Shown here: one piece after another, positions 34,431 to 45,276 of the stretch | How positions within the stretch are numbered: position 1 is the stretch's first letter | How the letters are laid out: each line of letters opens with the position of its first letter | Assembly: GCF_954871325.1 (NCBI RefSeq) | Contig: NC_088779.1 | Coordinates: 14,076,846-14,140,845 of the forward strand | DNA: 64,000 nucleotides | Origin: Gordionus sp. m RMFG-2023 | Taxonomy: Eukaryota > Nematomorpha > Gordioida > Chordodea > Parachordodidae | Reading direction: 5' to 3' | Translations under genes and position numbers: made by a program | The notes under the pieces: generated by a model | Told to the model about the DNA's origin: nothing | The model's input: the letters and a program-made list of their open reading frames with translations, nothing else | The model's database searches: none

Positions 34431-34951
34431 CAAAAGATATATGTCTAGGACACCACCCCCTACACTATCGTTTCTCAAAAGGCAGACTTCCTAGACATTA
34501 TGCCATTAATTCAATAATCAATAGAACGCTGAGATCTACAAATACTCCCTCCACACTGGAACCTACCGGTCTTAGCTCCGATAATCAAACCAGACCGGAT
34601 GGTTTGACGTTAGTCCTTTGGAACCAAGGTTTACCTCTCGCTTGGGACTATGCCTGCGTTGATCGTTTTGCCAGATCTTTTTCTGCCAACTCCATCTCAA
34701 AAGCGGAGAATACAAAAACAAATAAATATTACCACCTTAATAATATTTTATTCGCTCCGGTAGTCTCAGACACCTGTGGATCATTCGGACCCCAAGCCTT
34801 AAAATTATTCAAAACAATAGGGCAAAGGTTACGATTAATCACAGGTGATCCGAAAGAAGGTTTCTACCTCCGCCAAAGGATTTCAATCGAAATCTGCCGT
34901 TCAAACTGTATATCCATTCATGGGTCATTAAGCCCCGTGGACCACACCTAA
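34431..34951 (+). pseudogene. 3' end of a LINE ORF (nuclease-like C-terminal domain)
   Basis: One uninterrupted frame of about 170 codons to a TAA at 34949-34951. It reads CLGHHPLHYRFSKGRLPRHY, then INSIINRTL, STLEPTGL, RPDGLTLVLWNQGLPLAWD, FAPVVSDTCGSFGPQALKLF and TGDPKEGFYLRQRISIEICR. The pattern of a C-H-rich knuckle, R..G R..RH..(L/I)N..I.R.L, EP.GL, RPDG.T..PW..G..L.WD is the C-terminal region of a widespread animal LINE ORF2, with a likely PD-(D/E)xK-like fold (D of RPDG and D of WD). The upstream reverse transcriptase is absent, so this is a 5'-truncated LINE copy inside the fold-back. It is less AT-rich than its surroundings and has no stop, so it arrived recently or is preserved. Confidence 0.65.
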
Positions 34952-35465
34952 TTAGATATCCCTCTTTTTTTTTAAATAATTTTTTAAATGAGGTAATTAC
35001 GCCAGGCCTTAAAGGGAAGAGATGCCAGAAAATAATTTTAATGATATACCCCCTTTTAAATATTTAAAAATTAGATTGCAAATCTTATATTGCTGATAAG
35101 TTTCAGCAGATAGAGGAATTAATAATTACCTCCCAAAAATTAAAAATATCCCTTCTTTTAATTATATGTTTTTATATTGATTTTATTGTTTTTAATATAT
35201 ATTTTTAATTCAATAGTGTATATAAATGTTCATGTTCATGTTTTAATTTTTTTTACCGAATAAAATAAATTTTTAAACAAAAAAAAAAATAGATAAAATT
35301 ACGTAAAATATTAATATATAAAAATCATTTTAAAAATATATATTAAAAAAAATATCAATCAAAAAAATATATTGTAAAAATTTATGTAAGAAATAAATAT
35401 AACAAATTAAAATATAATATTAATCTTAAAAAATTATTAATAATATAATATTACAAAAATAACAC
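34952..35465. other. AT-rich interior, no gene seen
   Basis: Between the LINE fragment and the right inverted end. A T run at about 34967 might be the LINE's former tail. Nothing else recognised. Confidence 0.4.
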
Positions 35466-35567
35466 ATTGCCTGGTTATTTCGGCAATGTATACTTTGCCG
35501 AAATAACAAAATTACCCTGCCTACCACTACCTCACATTGCCGAAAATATTCCGGCAATATATACATT

Positions 35568-35957
35568 AGAGATCTGCGTTCGGGCTGGGCTCGGGCCTAA
35601 TTCTATTTAAAATAATCGGGTTCGGGCCTGGCCTAATATTTTTAAAAAAAATTCGGGCCGGGTCGGGTCGGACTTTGGAAATATTTTTAAATATATCTAA
35701 ATTTATTAATTTTATATTGAATTTTTTATGTAAATTAAAATATTTTATTTTATTTATTGAAATTAAACGACATATAACATATGTCTTTTATTTTGAGTAA
35801 TTATAAAAATTATTTCTATATTTAAATATAATCTAGCCGGATCGGGTGGGTAAATCTTTTTTAAAAAAAATTCAGGTTCGGGCCGGGCCGGCAAATCTTT
35901 TTTTTAAATATTTCGGGCCGGGCCGGGCTTGAAAAATTAGGCCCGATGCAGATCACT
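35568..35957. mobile_element. 390-bp hAT-type MITE inside the fold-back end
   Basis: Termini AGAGATCTGCGTTCGGGC and, inverted, AGTGATCTGCATCGGGCC. Flanking 8-mers TATACATT and AGTACATT share TACATT. The interior is a ladder of GGGCCGGGTCGGGTCGG-type boxes in A/T runs. Removing it rejoins the right inverted end of the fold-back element, which shows the order of insertion. Confidence 0.78.
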
Positions 35958-36023
35958 AGTACATTGCTGAATATTTCACATTGCCGCTAACATATATAAC
36001 ATTCCTTTCTAAATAGTTCTCCC

Positions 36024-38898
36024 CAGGGATTCGAACCGAACCCGGAGAAGTGAACCCGGGTTTTTAGAAAAAAACTCTGAACCCGAACCGAACCTGAACC
36101 CCATTTATAAAATTTTCAAAACCCCGAACCGAACCCAAGAATTTTATTTGAACCAGGGTTCAACCGGGTTCAGTGTATTATTTAAAATCATATATTTATA
36201 TATGTAAATACAAATATTATATTTTCAAATTTCCAATTAAATGAAGTGTTAATAAATTTTAAACAACTTAATTCATTTATGCCATTTTTAAATTTATTCT
36301 CGATTCCTATTGGAGTGTTAAAAAATTTTAAACAATTGAATTAATTTACGCCATTTATTTTTAAATTTTTATCTTATTATTCTTAAAGATTATTAATTAG
36401 AAGAAAATGGTTAACAAATCAAAGTAAAAATTATTATATTGTTAATTTAAAAAATTCTAAACATCTAACTTAAAAATTGTTAAATGTAGGGCAGTTTTTG
36501 TGAACTTATTAAAATGATTTTAAAATTTATATATGCTAATCATTTATTTTTGGTTCAGATTAATTTTTACAAGATATTAATGAAGTACATATTATAAATG
36601 AAATTAAATTTATAAATATCTCTTTTTTAATTCTGAAATCATTGCTATTTAAAAAAATTGTTCTCTTTTTATAGATTTAAGATTAAAGATAAAGTCATAT
36701 TTGATAAGCATTTTACCCTTAATACAATAGAAAAAAAATCAATATGTTCATATTGCAAAGTAAAAATGTCTGGTAATCACTTGTCAAATTTAGAAAGACA
36801 CCTGGAAAGAAATCACAACAATGATTATTTAAATTATTTATATGAAAAAACCAAATATCAGGAATTGTTATTGGCAAAAAAACTTAAAATTAATATAGAA
36901 ACCTTTTTTCCAAAAAAGCATATAAGTATAAATATATCATCTAATGATTTGATGAGTTCTATACTTGAACTTGTTACTGTAAATGGCCGGCCTTTATCAA
37001 TTATTGAAGATTTGGGATTTCAAAGAATTATAAATCCACTCCTATCTGGGCTCAATTTAGTTATAAACAAAGAAAATTTATCCAGAACTATTAATAAAAC
37101 AGCCCAATCAATTAGAGACAAAATATCGAGAGAGGTAGAAGGAAAATTAATAAGTTTAAAAGTTGATGCAGTTCAACGACTAGATAGGTCAATTCTTGGT
37201 GTAAATATTCAATTTATATCAAAGTCCATTATAAATTTGAGAACTCTTGGAATTGTAAAGCTGAAAGAGAGATGTACAGGAGAATATATAAAAGAGAATA
37301 TATTAAAAACTTTACTAAAATTTAAAATTAATATTGAACAAATATACACAATTACTTCTGATAATGGTTGTAATTTTTTAAGAGCTATAAAGCTCCTGCA
37401 ACCTGAAACTGATTATGATATAAGGAGTGAATCAGCAGATGAGGAAAATATGGATGTAAATGTATATAAATATGATATTGATGATATACAAAATACATTT
37501 TATCAACTATTATATCCTATCCGATTTATAGTGTACGATGTGCAGCTCACACACTTCAGCTGGCACTTCAAGATGCTATAAAATTATCACCTATTGTGGA
37601 AACCATTGCAAAAGCTAGGAGCCTAAATTTAAAATTAAGACATCCCACTTACCAAAAGTTATTAAAAATATGAAACTCCCTAAGCCTGTATTAGATTGCC
37701 ACAGATGGCATTCAACCCATGATATGTTAGAAAGGCTGATTTTACTAAAACCCAATATCGAAGATTTTTTTTCAGAGCAATCTGATTATTTATTGACTGA
37801 AGATTGGAAAGAGATAATAACGATTGTTGAAATTTTAAAACAGCTAAAAATCGCAATCAAACAATTCCAATCTGAACAGTTAACACTGATAGATTTTTAT
37901 GCAGCATGGTTAAGATGCTGCATCGAACTGGAAAAAAATCCAAACCATTTTGCTCAATTACTATATTCTTGTCTTAAGAACAGAGAAGAAAGGTTTATAA
38001 AGAACGAAATTCTCTTAGCTGCCATATACCTGGACCCAAGATACAAGGTTAATTAAAAGCTTAGTAAATTAATTATTTTAGATTTATATTAAAATTGTTA
38101 TTTTATGGAATACTTAAATATAAACAATATAAATCCTTAAATATTACAGGTATTACTTAGTGATGATGATAAGATTTGTGCGAAAAGGCATCTTGTCAAT
38201 TTATGGAGACGAATTAAAAGCTTAACAACGCCGATTTTATCTGATGATATTAGTTCCGATGAAGTTATTGAACAAGAAGGTGATTTAGAGAAATTGATAC
38301 AAGGAAAGGCAAGAGAAAATACTTAAAAGAGGGCCAACGATTGCTGAGAAAAGTATAAGAACAATAATTACTGGATTTAGCGATTATAAAAGATTAGATA
38401 AGAAGGAAAATATTTTGCATTTTTGGGAGTCTGCTAAGCTGGAACACCCTGAATTATATATTTTATCTAAAATCTTATTTGTTGTTCCTGCAACCCAAGT
38501 TAATTTATCATATTTTCACATATAGCGTTGAAAGATCTTTTTCACATTTGAAATTCATTCTTTCACCACATAGATCGAGGATGAGTGAACAACTCTTGGA
38601 AGATATTATGCTAATACGTCTAAATAAAATTTTTAAAATTGATACATGACTATATGCTTTGTATTTTTAACTATATTTGCCTATAAATAAAATAAAAAAT
38701 TTATTTTTTATATCAAATTTATGTCTAGTTTTTTATTATGATTTAAATATAGAATTTTTTTTATCAACTCAAAAATTCTTGAACCCGAACCAAACCCGGG
38801 TTCAAAAATATTTCCCTGAATCGAACCCGAACCGAACCCATATTTTTTTATACCCCGAACCGAACCCGGGCAAAAATTTTGTCGGGTTCGCATCCCTG
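36024..38898 (+). mobile_element. hAT transposon, full length
   Basis: 2,875 bp between perfect 8-bp duplications GTTCTCCC (36016-36023 and 38899-38906). Termini CAGGGATTCGAACC and, inverted, CAGGGATGCGAACCCGAC. The subterminal regions carry repeated CCGAACCGAACCC boxes (36030-36160 and 38780-38890). It carries one transposase gene on the plus strand. The perfect duplication indicates a fairly recent insertion. Confidence 0.93.
36675..38649 (+). pseudogene. hAT (Ac-like) transposase, broken
   Basis: Would cut and reinsert the 36024 element. A TTTTTATAG acceptor precedes the first recognisable exon. A BED finger follows (ICSYCKVKM, LERHLERNH). Then come the hAT core pieces RPLSIIEDLGFQRII, LISLKVDAVQRLDRS, ITSDNGCNFLRA, CAAHTLQLALQDAIK, DCHRWHSTHDMLERL and AIYLDPRYK. 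An intron lies at 38048-38149 (AAG|GTTAAT...TACAG|GTATTA). After it come FWESAKLEHPELYILS and the dimerisation tail SVERSFSHLKFILSPHRSR, with the stop at 38647-38649. The frame is broken at about 37532, 37665, 38320 and 38520, so it is inactive. The start codon was not identified. Confidence 0.88.
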
Positions 38899-39049
38899 GT
38901 TCTCCCTATCATGCTTGTTCATGTCACACTCATTCGGCCATACTTGTTCCTCGTTATCACCATTTATTGTGTGTTAGTGGGTTGAATCATAAAAATTGTG
39001 TGACGTTTTATACTAATAATTTAAAAGTTAATTGGAATATCCCATAAAT

Positions 39050-40700
39050 TATTGTTCTCCATTTCTTCTCTTAAGTTGTGTAGTGTCTCTTCTATGTCTG
39101 TTAAGGGTAATCGTGATAATAAATTAGGTACTTAAGGTCTTTTGAAAAAAATGTATATTAATGGTTTGTGATATGTTATTATTGTAAATTTCATGCCGAT
39201 CAAATATTCTAATAACTTCTTTATGGCAAAAGTCAGCTAGTGCTTCGTGATCAATATTAGTGTAATTTAACTCTGCTTTTAACAATGCTCTAGATGCAAA
39301 TCCTATGGGTTTCACTTTTCCATAAGCTTCAATGTGAAATAGAATAGCTCATAGTCCCCTTTAAGAGGCATCGTCAGCGATTCCAATAGGCAATTCAGGA
39401 TTAAAGAAAGTTTATATCAGAGGTTGACTTATCAATAGTTTTAACTTTTAACTCGTTGAAACTTTTCTTGTGTTTCCATGACCATTCCTTTTATATTTAT
39501 AATCTTATATAAAGGATCGGCTAAATCCGCGGAATTGTTTAAAAATTTTCTGTAATAAATGGCTATGCCTAGAAAAATTGTGAGTTCATCATGAGATCTG
39601 GCATCATTATAGCTTTGATTTTATCTAGATTAGGGTGTATACCTTCCGCGTCTATGTCATGTCCTAAAAATCTGGTTTGCATGAATATGCTTTTTGCAAA
39701 ATTGGTTGTGAGACCATATTTCAATATTCTTTCACAAACTTTCTACATGTTTTATATATGTATTTCGTCATTCTCACCCGTTATTAAAAGATCGTCAATA
39801 TAAAATATCACATCCTTCATATTTTCAAATATTTGGTCCATAGTCTGTTGAAATATTGCAGAAGCAGTTTTGAGACCAAAGGGGTAAATCTAAAGTACTC
39901 TTTATGTGTAGATATGGTTAGTATGTCCCCTGACTTCTTATCTTATGGCAATTGAAGAAATGTTTAAAATCAATTTTACTAAACTTCTTTCCTTTCGACA
40001 ATTTTGCTATTAAATCGTTTTCCTCGGTATGGGATATTTGAAGTTTTCTAGTGCCGGGTTGACAGTATCCTTGAAGTCGGCACACAGCCTGAGATTTCCA
40101 TCATCTTTAAATACTGGGGTCAATGGACTTGCCCATCGATCGTCTTAAACAAGATCAATGATTTTGTCTCTAATCCAATTGTTATTTCTTTACTTATATA
40201 TCCATCCTTGAGTATGGTACCCACCTTGGTGGCATTAACTTAGGTTGAGCATCGTATTTTTAACATAAATTTATAGCAGTTTTCATATTTGGTTAATTAA
40301 CAGATATTTCGAACTTGAAGTTCTTTAAAAGTTTTACCAATTTATCGCAAATTATCATAAATGTTTTCCACAAATTTCTTTAAAATGTCTTTGAACGCGC
40401 TAAGTCACCCCCTGCCAAACATCGGACCTTTCGTACTCTCCACAATGTAGACTTCCAAATTTTTTAATGTGCCTTCGTAATTAACATTAACGTGCAATGC
40501 CCAAAACTTTTATGTTCCCGTTATAACCCGTTAATTTGATGTGAGATTTCTTCACGTTTTTGATGCCGACTATGTTAGCTACAAAATGCGGTATGATTGT
40601 ATATCTCGTGGTATATACCTGTATCGTCGCCGCTATATCATCAAGTTTATTCATTTAATTGAGAATCAGAGGATGAAGTATGTGAATCTGGTGATGAAGA
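39050..40700 (-). mobile_element. Ty3/gypsy LTR-retrotransposon fossil
   Basis: On the minus strand there are pol remnants. The RNase H start is recognisable (KPIGFASRALLKAELNYTN, then DHEALA near 39250-39315), with reverse-transcriptase-like sequence beyond it toward 40150 and a more decayed stretch toward 40700. No long terminal repeats were seen, so only an internal part remains. It is broken at many places and looks old. Limits are approximate. Confidence 0.6.
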
Positions 40701-41755
40701 AAAGGTTTAAATAGATCGCATGTTTCTATCTTGTGCCTTTGATGATAATGCAAGTTGCCATGGCATATTAGATAATCAGGATATTATAACGAAATTGGAT
40801 TAGAATTGAAAGGTGTATAGTATTTTATAGATAAAATGTGTACATATATTTTGAAATGTTTAAAAGTTTATCTTGCCACACTATGAATTCACATTTTTAC
40901 AAATTGTCGTGTATAAATATTATAAGTATATAAAATAAAAGTAATAAATGTACATATCTGTGCAAAAAATTGTAATGACTTGAATGGATATGTATTATTA
41001 ATCATACAAAGTAAAGGTTCTACTTGAAAAATTCTAGGTGATTATGTTAAATTAAATTATTAATCATAAATATAGAAAAAATAAATCTGCTGTTAAATTT
41101 ATTTTTTTATAAATTCACAATGTCTAGAAGAATATTTCTTTTTTGATATCCTTGTTTGATAATTGTTGAATATTAGAATTGGCTTGATGGTTGAGAGGTA
41201 TCATTTAAAATATTGATTAAATTTTTCTGAGAATCATGATTTTCAAAGATGCTTGTAATATTGTTTATTTATCCTTAGAATATGTGTATTTATTTTTAAA
41301 ATATTTTATGAAAATAATCATTTTAACCTGTGATACGTGATAAAGTGCATTCGTCCTCTCAACGTTGTAGGAACAACAGAGCTACGCTAGATTTTTCTCA
41401 TTTCCATCTAATTGGATTATTAAAGTAATCGGGGAAGAAAATATGAGAAGCCCTTTACACGTTTGTGGGCAAGCCGCACGTACTTGTATCGCACAATAGT
41501 CCGAGGATTATCGTTTAAACGTCTGTGGGCTGATTAAGAGGGAAAAGGCCAAATAAGACAGCCCACACCCATACTTAATGTCCTATTATTATATTATTAT
41601 AATTGGATAGGGGAAGGTTAGTTTAATTTAATGTTTAATGAGTTACATTTAAGAAAATATGATTATTAAATAATAGAAAAAAACCCGTACTCTTGAGGTA
41701 GTTGAGGGGGGGGGGAGGGTATAGTTGAGGGTGAGGAAGGGTAAAGTGACGGATA
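40701..41755. other. No gene seen; G-rich tract
   Basis: AT-rich at first. 41340-41570 is less AT-rich (GTTTGTGGGCAAGCCGCACG near 41460) and may be a LINE or other repeat UTR, but no frame supports a gene. A G-rich, purine-biased tract lies at about 41700-41760. Confidence 0.4.
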
Positions 41756-42180
41756 GGGGATTTCATCTTAGGTACCATTTTACCTTAAGAAGCTTTTTAA
41801 TAGAATTGTTATTCAGTCTAGGGAACTGTTTCCAGTGTACGTTCAGGTCAGCAACATCTTTCAGTACTCGGTGAAACCATAACTTATAGTATCTACTGTA
41901 TGAGTTTCCTTTGCAGGTAAAGAGCCAAGTTAAAGCATCGTGGACCCAATTACAGTTGGGATGTCTCAGAATGTGAGCTAATAAATGAATTCGTTTTTTC
42001 TTTAGTATGATGTGAAAAGGAGTATGTTTTGATTGTCTTCATAATCTTTCGTTTGATATTAGTCTGGGGTAGAAAACGCCGTTAATTATCCTTAAACACT
42101 TGTTGATAAACGTTTGACATTTCCTGTTATCGGCTTTGCTTATTTCCCACGTTTTGCAACCGTATAATAGAATAGGAATC
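41756..42180 (-). pseudogene. LINE reverse transcriptase C-terminal fragment
   Basis: The minus strand reads ILLYGCKTWEISKADNRK, CQTFINKCLRIINGVFYPRL, ISNERL, a stop, then KHTPFHIILKKKRIHLLAHI, LRHPNCNWVHDALTW. The LYG(C/A)(E/K)TW, Q.F.N.CLR.I, P..ISN..L and (A/G)H.LR pattern is the tail of a LINE ORF2 after the reverse transcriptase thumb. It is a different lineage from the LINE at 5325, whose equivalent is LYSSETW and YGHTMRR. Truncated at both ends and broken by stops. Confidence 0.7.
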
Positions 42181-42183
42181 ACC

Positions 42184-42320
42184 ATAGGCGTAGCCAAAGG
42201 GGGTGGGGCAAGGGGAAATCCCCCTCTCTCCTTCAGAAATTTATCACTTTTGTGAATATCATTTTAAGCTAATAAAAAATATCCCCCTTAGTCCTCCTCC
42301 CACTCCCTGACCCCCAAAAA
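42184..42320. mobile_element. End of a GGCGTAGCCA-type hAT, abutting the LINE fragment
   Basis: CATAGGCGTAGCCAAAGGGG begins at about 42194, followed by G/C runs. It is the same terminal family as the end at 10071-10086. The opposite end was not found. It starts right where the LINE fragment's coding similarity stops, so it probably inserted into that LINE. Confidence 0.45.
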
Positions 42321-43340
42321 TGTATGCATATAACTTAAACAATAATTTGAAAGAAAGAATGTAAAAGTTAATATTTTTTATAAAAATATTCATCATAATT
42401 TATACATTTTTGGAAAAAAGCATTTGTATATAAAAAAAAAGTGAACCAAAAATGCTTTTTAAGAAATGGAATATAAGATAGTCTTAAGACAAAAGTGAAA
42501 TGTATTATAATTATTAATAATAGATCCATAAAATTACTTAATAATTATCAAATATAATTTTTTATAAAGTGAGTAATTTTAATTTATTTATCTTAATAAA
42601 AGTAAAATATAATTATAAAACAATTGAAAAAATTAAATCATAAATTAAATAAAAATATTAAAGCACAATACAAACAGTAGAACATTATATGTAGTAGATT
42701 TACAATATATCTAATTTTATCAATTATCATATGACAATCAAGTAATTTTTACCAATATAGCAAATTATATATTTTACAGACTATAAAATATTGATAAGGA
42801 CATCATAAAATATCTTTTAAAGACATTGTGGGACACAATATGAAGATTAATTTTTAATATCATTTTTTATTTAAAATAAATAGATGGCGTTAAATAAATA
42901 AGTGCTAATTGTTGCTATATTTATATCAAGAGCATCGATTAGTAAAATTTGTTAAAATATTAACTGTAATATATTCTCTAACTGTCAAATATGTCTGTGT
43001 AAGTGGAATTTTACCTAGTATTTTATAACTAATTCTTTATAATAGAGGAATATCAACTATATGCCGCCTACTTACTTTTTCTAAATAAATTTCTTATACT
43101 GGTTTAAAATAAATTATTGGGATCGGTTCTAAATCGCTAAACGAAAAATCGCTAAAAAATGGGATGTTCCCAATTTTGTTACCAGTGAAAATCCCAAAGA
43201 TGTCTACTAGTGTTTTATTTAAAAAATGAAGATTCAAACCGTAGCAGAAAACATAAATAATTTACTTAAGCTTAGGAAATTAGATATTAAAGTATGTATA
43301 ATTTATAGATATGAAAATTTTATTTACATTTAAATTTTTT
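42321..43340. other. AT-rich DNA, no gene seen
   Basis: No coding or RNA signal. CGCTAAACGAAAAATCGCTA near 43135 is a short internal repeat only. Confidence 0.45.
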
Positions 43341-44590
43341 TACTTGTAAAAACCAATTCAAAAAGTAAAACTTAATTTGTAATTAATTATATTATTATAT
43401 TTTAGACTGTTTGAGGTCAGCCATGGTTGAAGATATTTGAGATACATCTATTTAATTTATAGTTAATTCATATGATTTATAATTTTTAACTTGGATATGA
43501 GAGGGTCAAGGATTATCCATGAGATTGAGAAGATATTTGAGATACATCTATTTAATTTATAGTTAATTAATATTATTTATAATATGAGATTGAGAAGATA
43601 TTTGAGATACATCTATTTAATTTATAGTTAATTAATATTATTTATATTTTTTAACTTGGATTTGAGAGGGTCAAGGATTCTCCATGAGATTGAGAAGATA
43701 TTTGAGATACATCTATTTAATTTATAGTTAATTAATATTATATATAATTTTTAACTTGGATTTGAGAGGGTCAAGGATTATCCATGAGATTGAGAAGATA
43801 TTTGAGATACATCTATTTAATTTATAGTTAATTAATATTATTTATAATTTTTAACTTGGATTTGAGAGGATCAAGGATTATCCATGAGATTGAGAAGATA
43901 TTTGAGATACATCTATTTAATTTATAGTTAATTAATATTATTTATATTTTTAAACTTGGATTTGAGAGGGTCAAGGATTCTCCATGAGATTGAGAAGATA
44001 TTTGAGATACATCTATTTAATTTATAGTTAATTAATATTATATATAATTTTTAACTTGGATTTGAGAGGGCCAAGTATTCTCCATGAGATTGAGAAGATA
44101 TTTGAGATACATCTATTTAATTTATAGTTAATTAATATTATATATAATTTTTAACTTGGATTTGAGAGGGTCAAGGATTATCCATGAGATTGAGAAGATA
44201 TTTGAGATACATCTATTTAATTTATAGTTAATTAATATTATTTATATTTTTTAACTTGGATTTGAGAGGGTCAAGGATTCTCCATGAGATTGAGAAGATA
44301 TTTGAGATACATCTATTTAATTTATAGTTAATTAATATTATTTATATTTTTTAACTTGGATTTGAGAGGGTCAAGGATTCTCCATGAGATTGAGAAGATA
44401 TTTGAGATACATCTATTTAATTTATAGTTAATTAATATTATATATAATTTTTAACTTGGATTTGAGAGGGCCAAGTATTCTCCATGAGATTGAGAAGATG
44501 TTTGATTACATCTATATGATTTTGAGTTTATTAGACACTTGTAAACCAATTCAAAGTAAAACTTAATTGTAATTATATATCATTATATTT
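43341..44590 (+). repeat. 100-bp tandem array with duplicated flank
   Basis: About ten units of exactly 100 bp (GGATTTGAGAGGGTCAAGG, CCATGAGATTGAGAAGATAT, TTGAGATACATCTATTTAAT, TTATAGTTAATTAATATTAT), with phase landmarks at 43661, 43761, 43861 and onward every 100 bp to 44461. The first two units are partial. The left flank (CTTGTAAAAACCAATTC..., 43347-43405) is repeated after the array (44528-44590) as CTTGTAAACCAATTC..., so the array lies between direct copies of about 60 bp. Confidence 0.9.
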
Positions 44591-44694
44591 TAGATGTTTC
44601 ACCTTTATCATCAAACATTATCTTAGAACAACTGAGATCAAATTTTCAAGGTAAAAATATTTTATTACATAATTATAAAACAATAAACTCAAAA

Positions 44695-44880
44695 TCATTT
44701 AGATGTATCTCAAATATCTTCTCAATCTCATGGAGAATCCTTGACCCTCTCAAATCCAAGTTAAAAATTATAAATCATATTAATTAACTATAAATTAAAT
44801 AGATGTATCTCAAATATCTTCTCAATCTCATGGAGAATCCTTGACCCTCTCAAATCCAAGTTAAAAATTATAAATCTTAA
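44695..44880 (-). repeat. Two inverted units of the 100-bp repeat
   Basis: TAGATGTATCTCAAATATCT and CTCTCAAATCCAAGTTAAAA recur twice at 100-bp spacing, in the opposite orientation to the main array. Together with the main array they form an asymmetric inverted repeat around a loop of about 100-170 bp. Confidence 0.85.
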
Positions 44881-45276
44881 ATAAATATTATAATTTTAGG
44901 TACTATAACCATTATCTAAACACAAATTTTAAAATAGGTTATACTCAAAGTCATTCAGCTTACACATCCCCTCTTTGCTCATATATCTCCCCATATATTC
45001 CTGATTTTCAAAGTAACATTTTTATAACAAATCAATTTAATCTATAAAATATAGATGCTCCCAACATATCAAATGATTTCTATACATCTCCTCTTAATTC
45101 AGAAATAGAAAGTAATAATTCTTAATGAAAATATATATCACTATATATATAGGCAATTATTTTTTAGAAAATATGGATAATTATGGATTTGCAGAATCTC
45201 TAATAGATTTTAATGAAAATATACATATTTTTGGTAAATTTCTATATAAACATCTAAAAATTTTCTTATATTTTAG

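Larger units (their letters stand above)
31568..35995. mobile_element. Second fold-back element with GACAATTGTC arrays
   Basis: Inverted ends of about 125 bp: ATGTTAGCGGCAATGTGA, then GGTAGGCAGGGTAATTTTG, TTATTTCGGCAAAGTATA and ACCAGGCAATG. Both ends carry repeated CGGCAATGTGA motifs. The right end is split by a hAT MITE at 35568-35957. Inside lie opposed arrays of a 118-bp GACAATTGTC repeat and, between the right array and the right end, a LINE fragment. The ends are unrelated to those of the 13581 element. I could not fix a target duplication, so the superfamily is unknown. Confidence 0.75.

Noticed and set aside
38677-38985. Plus- and minus-strand frames with NPNQTRVQKYFPESNPNR-like repeats
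   Set aside because: They translate the CCGAACCGAACCC subterminal boxes of the hAT at 36024.
39591-39803. 70-codon plus-strand frame
   Set aside because: Antisense shadow of the Ty3/gypsy fossil.
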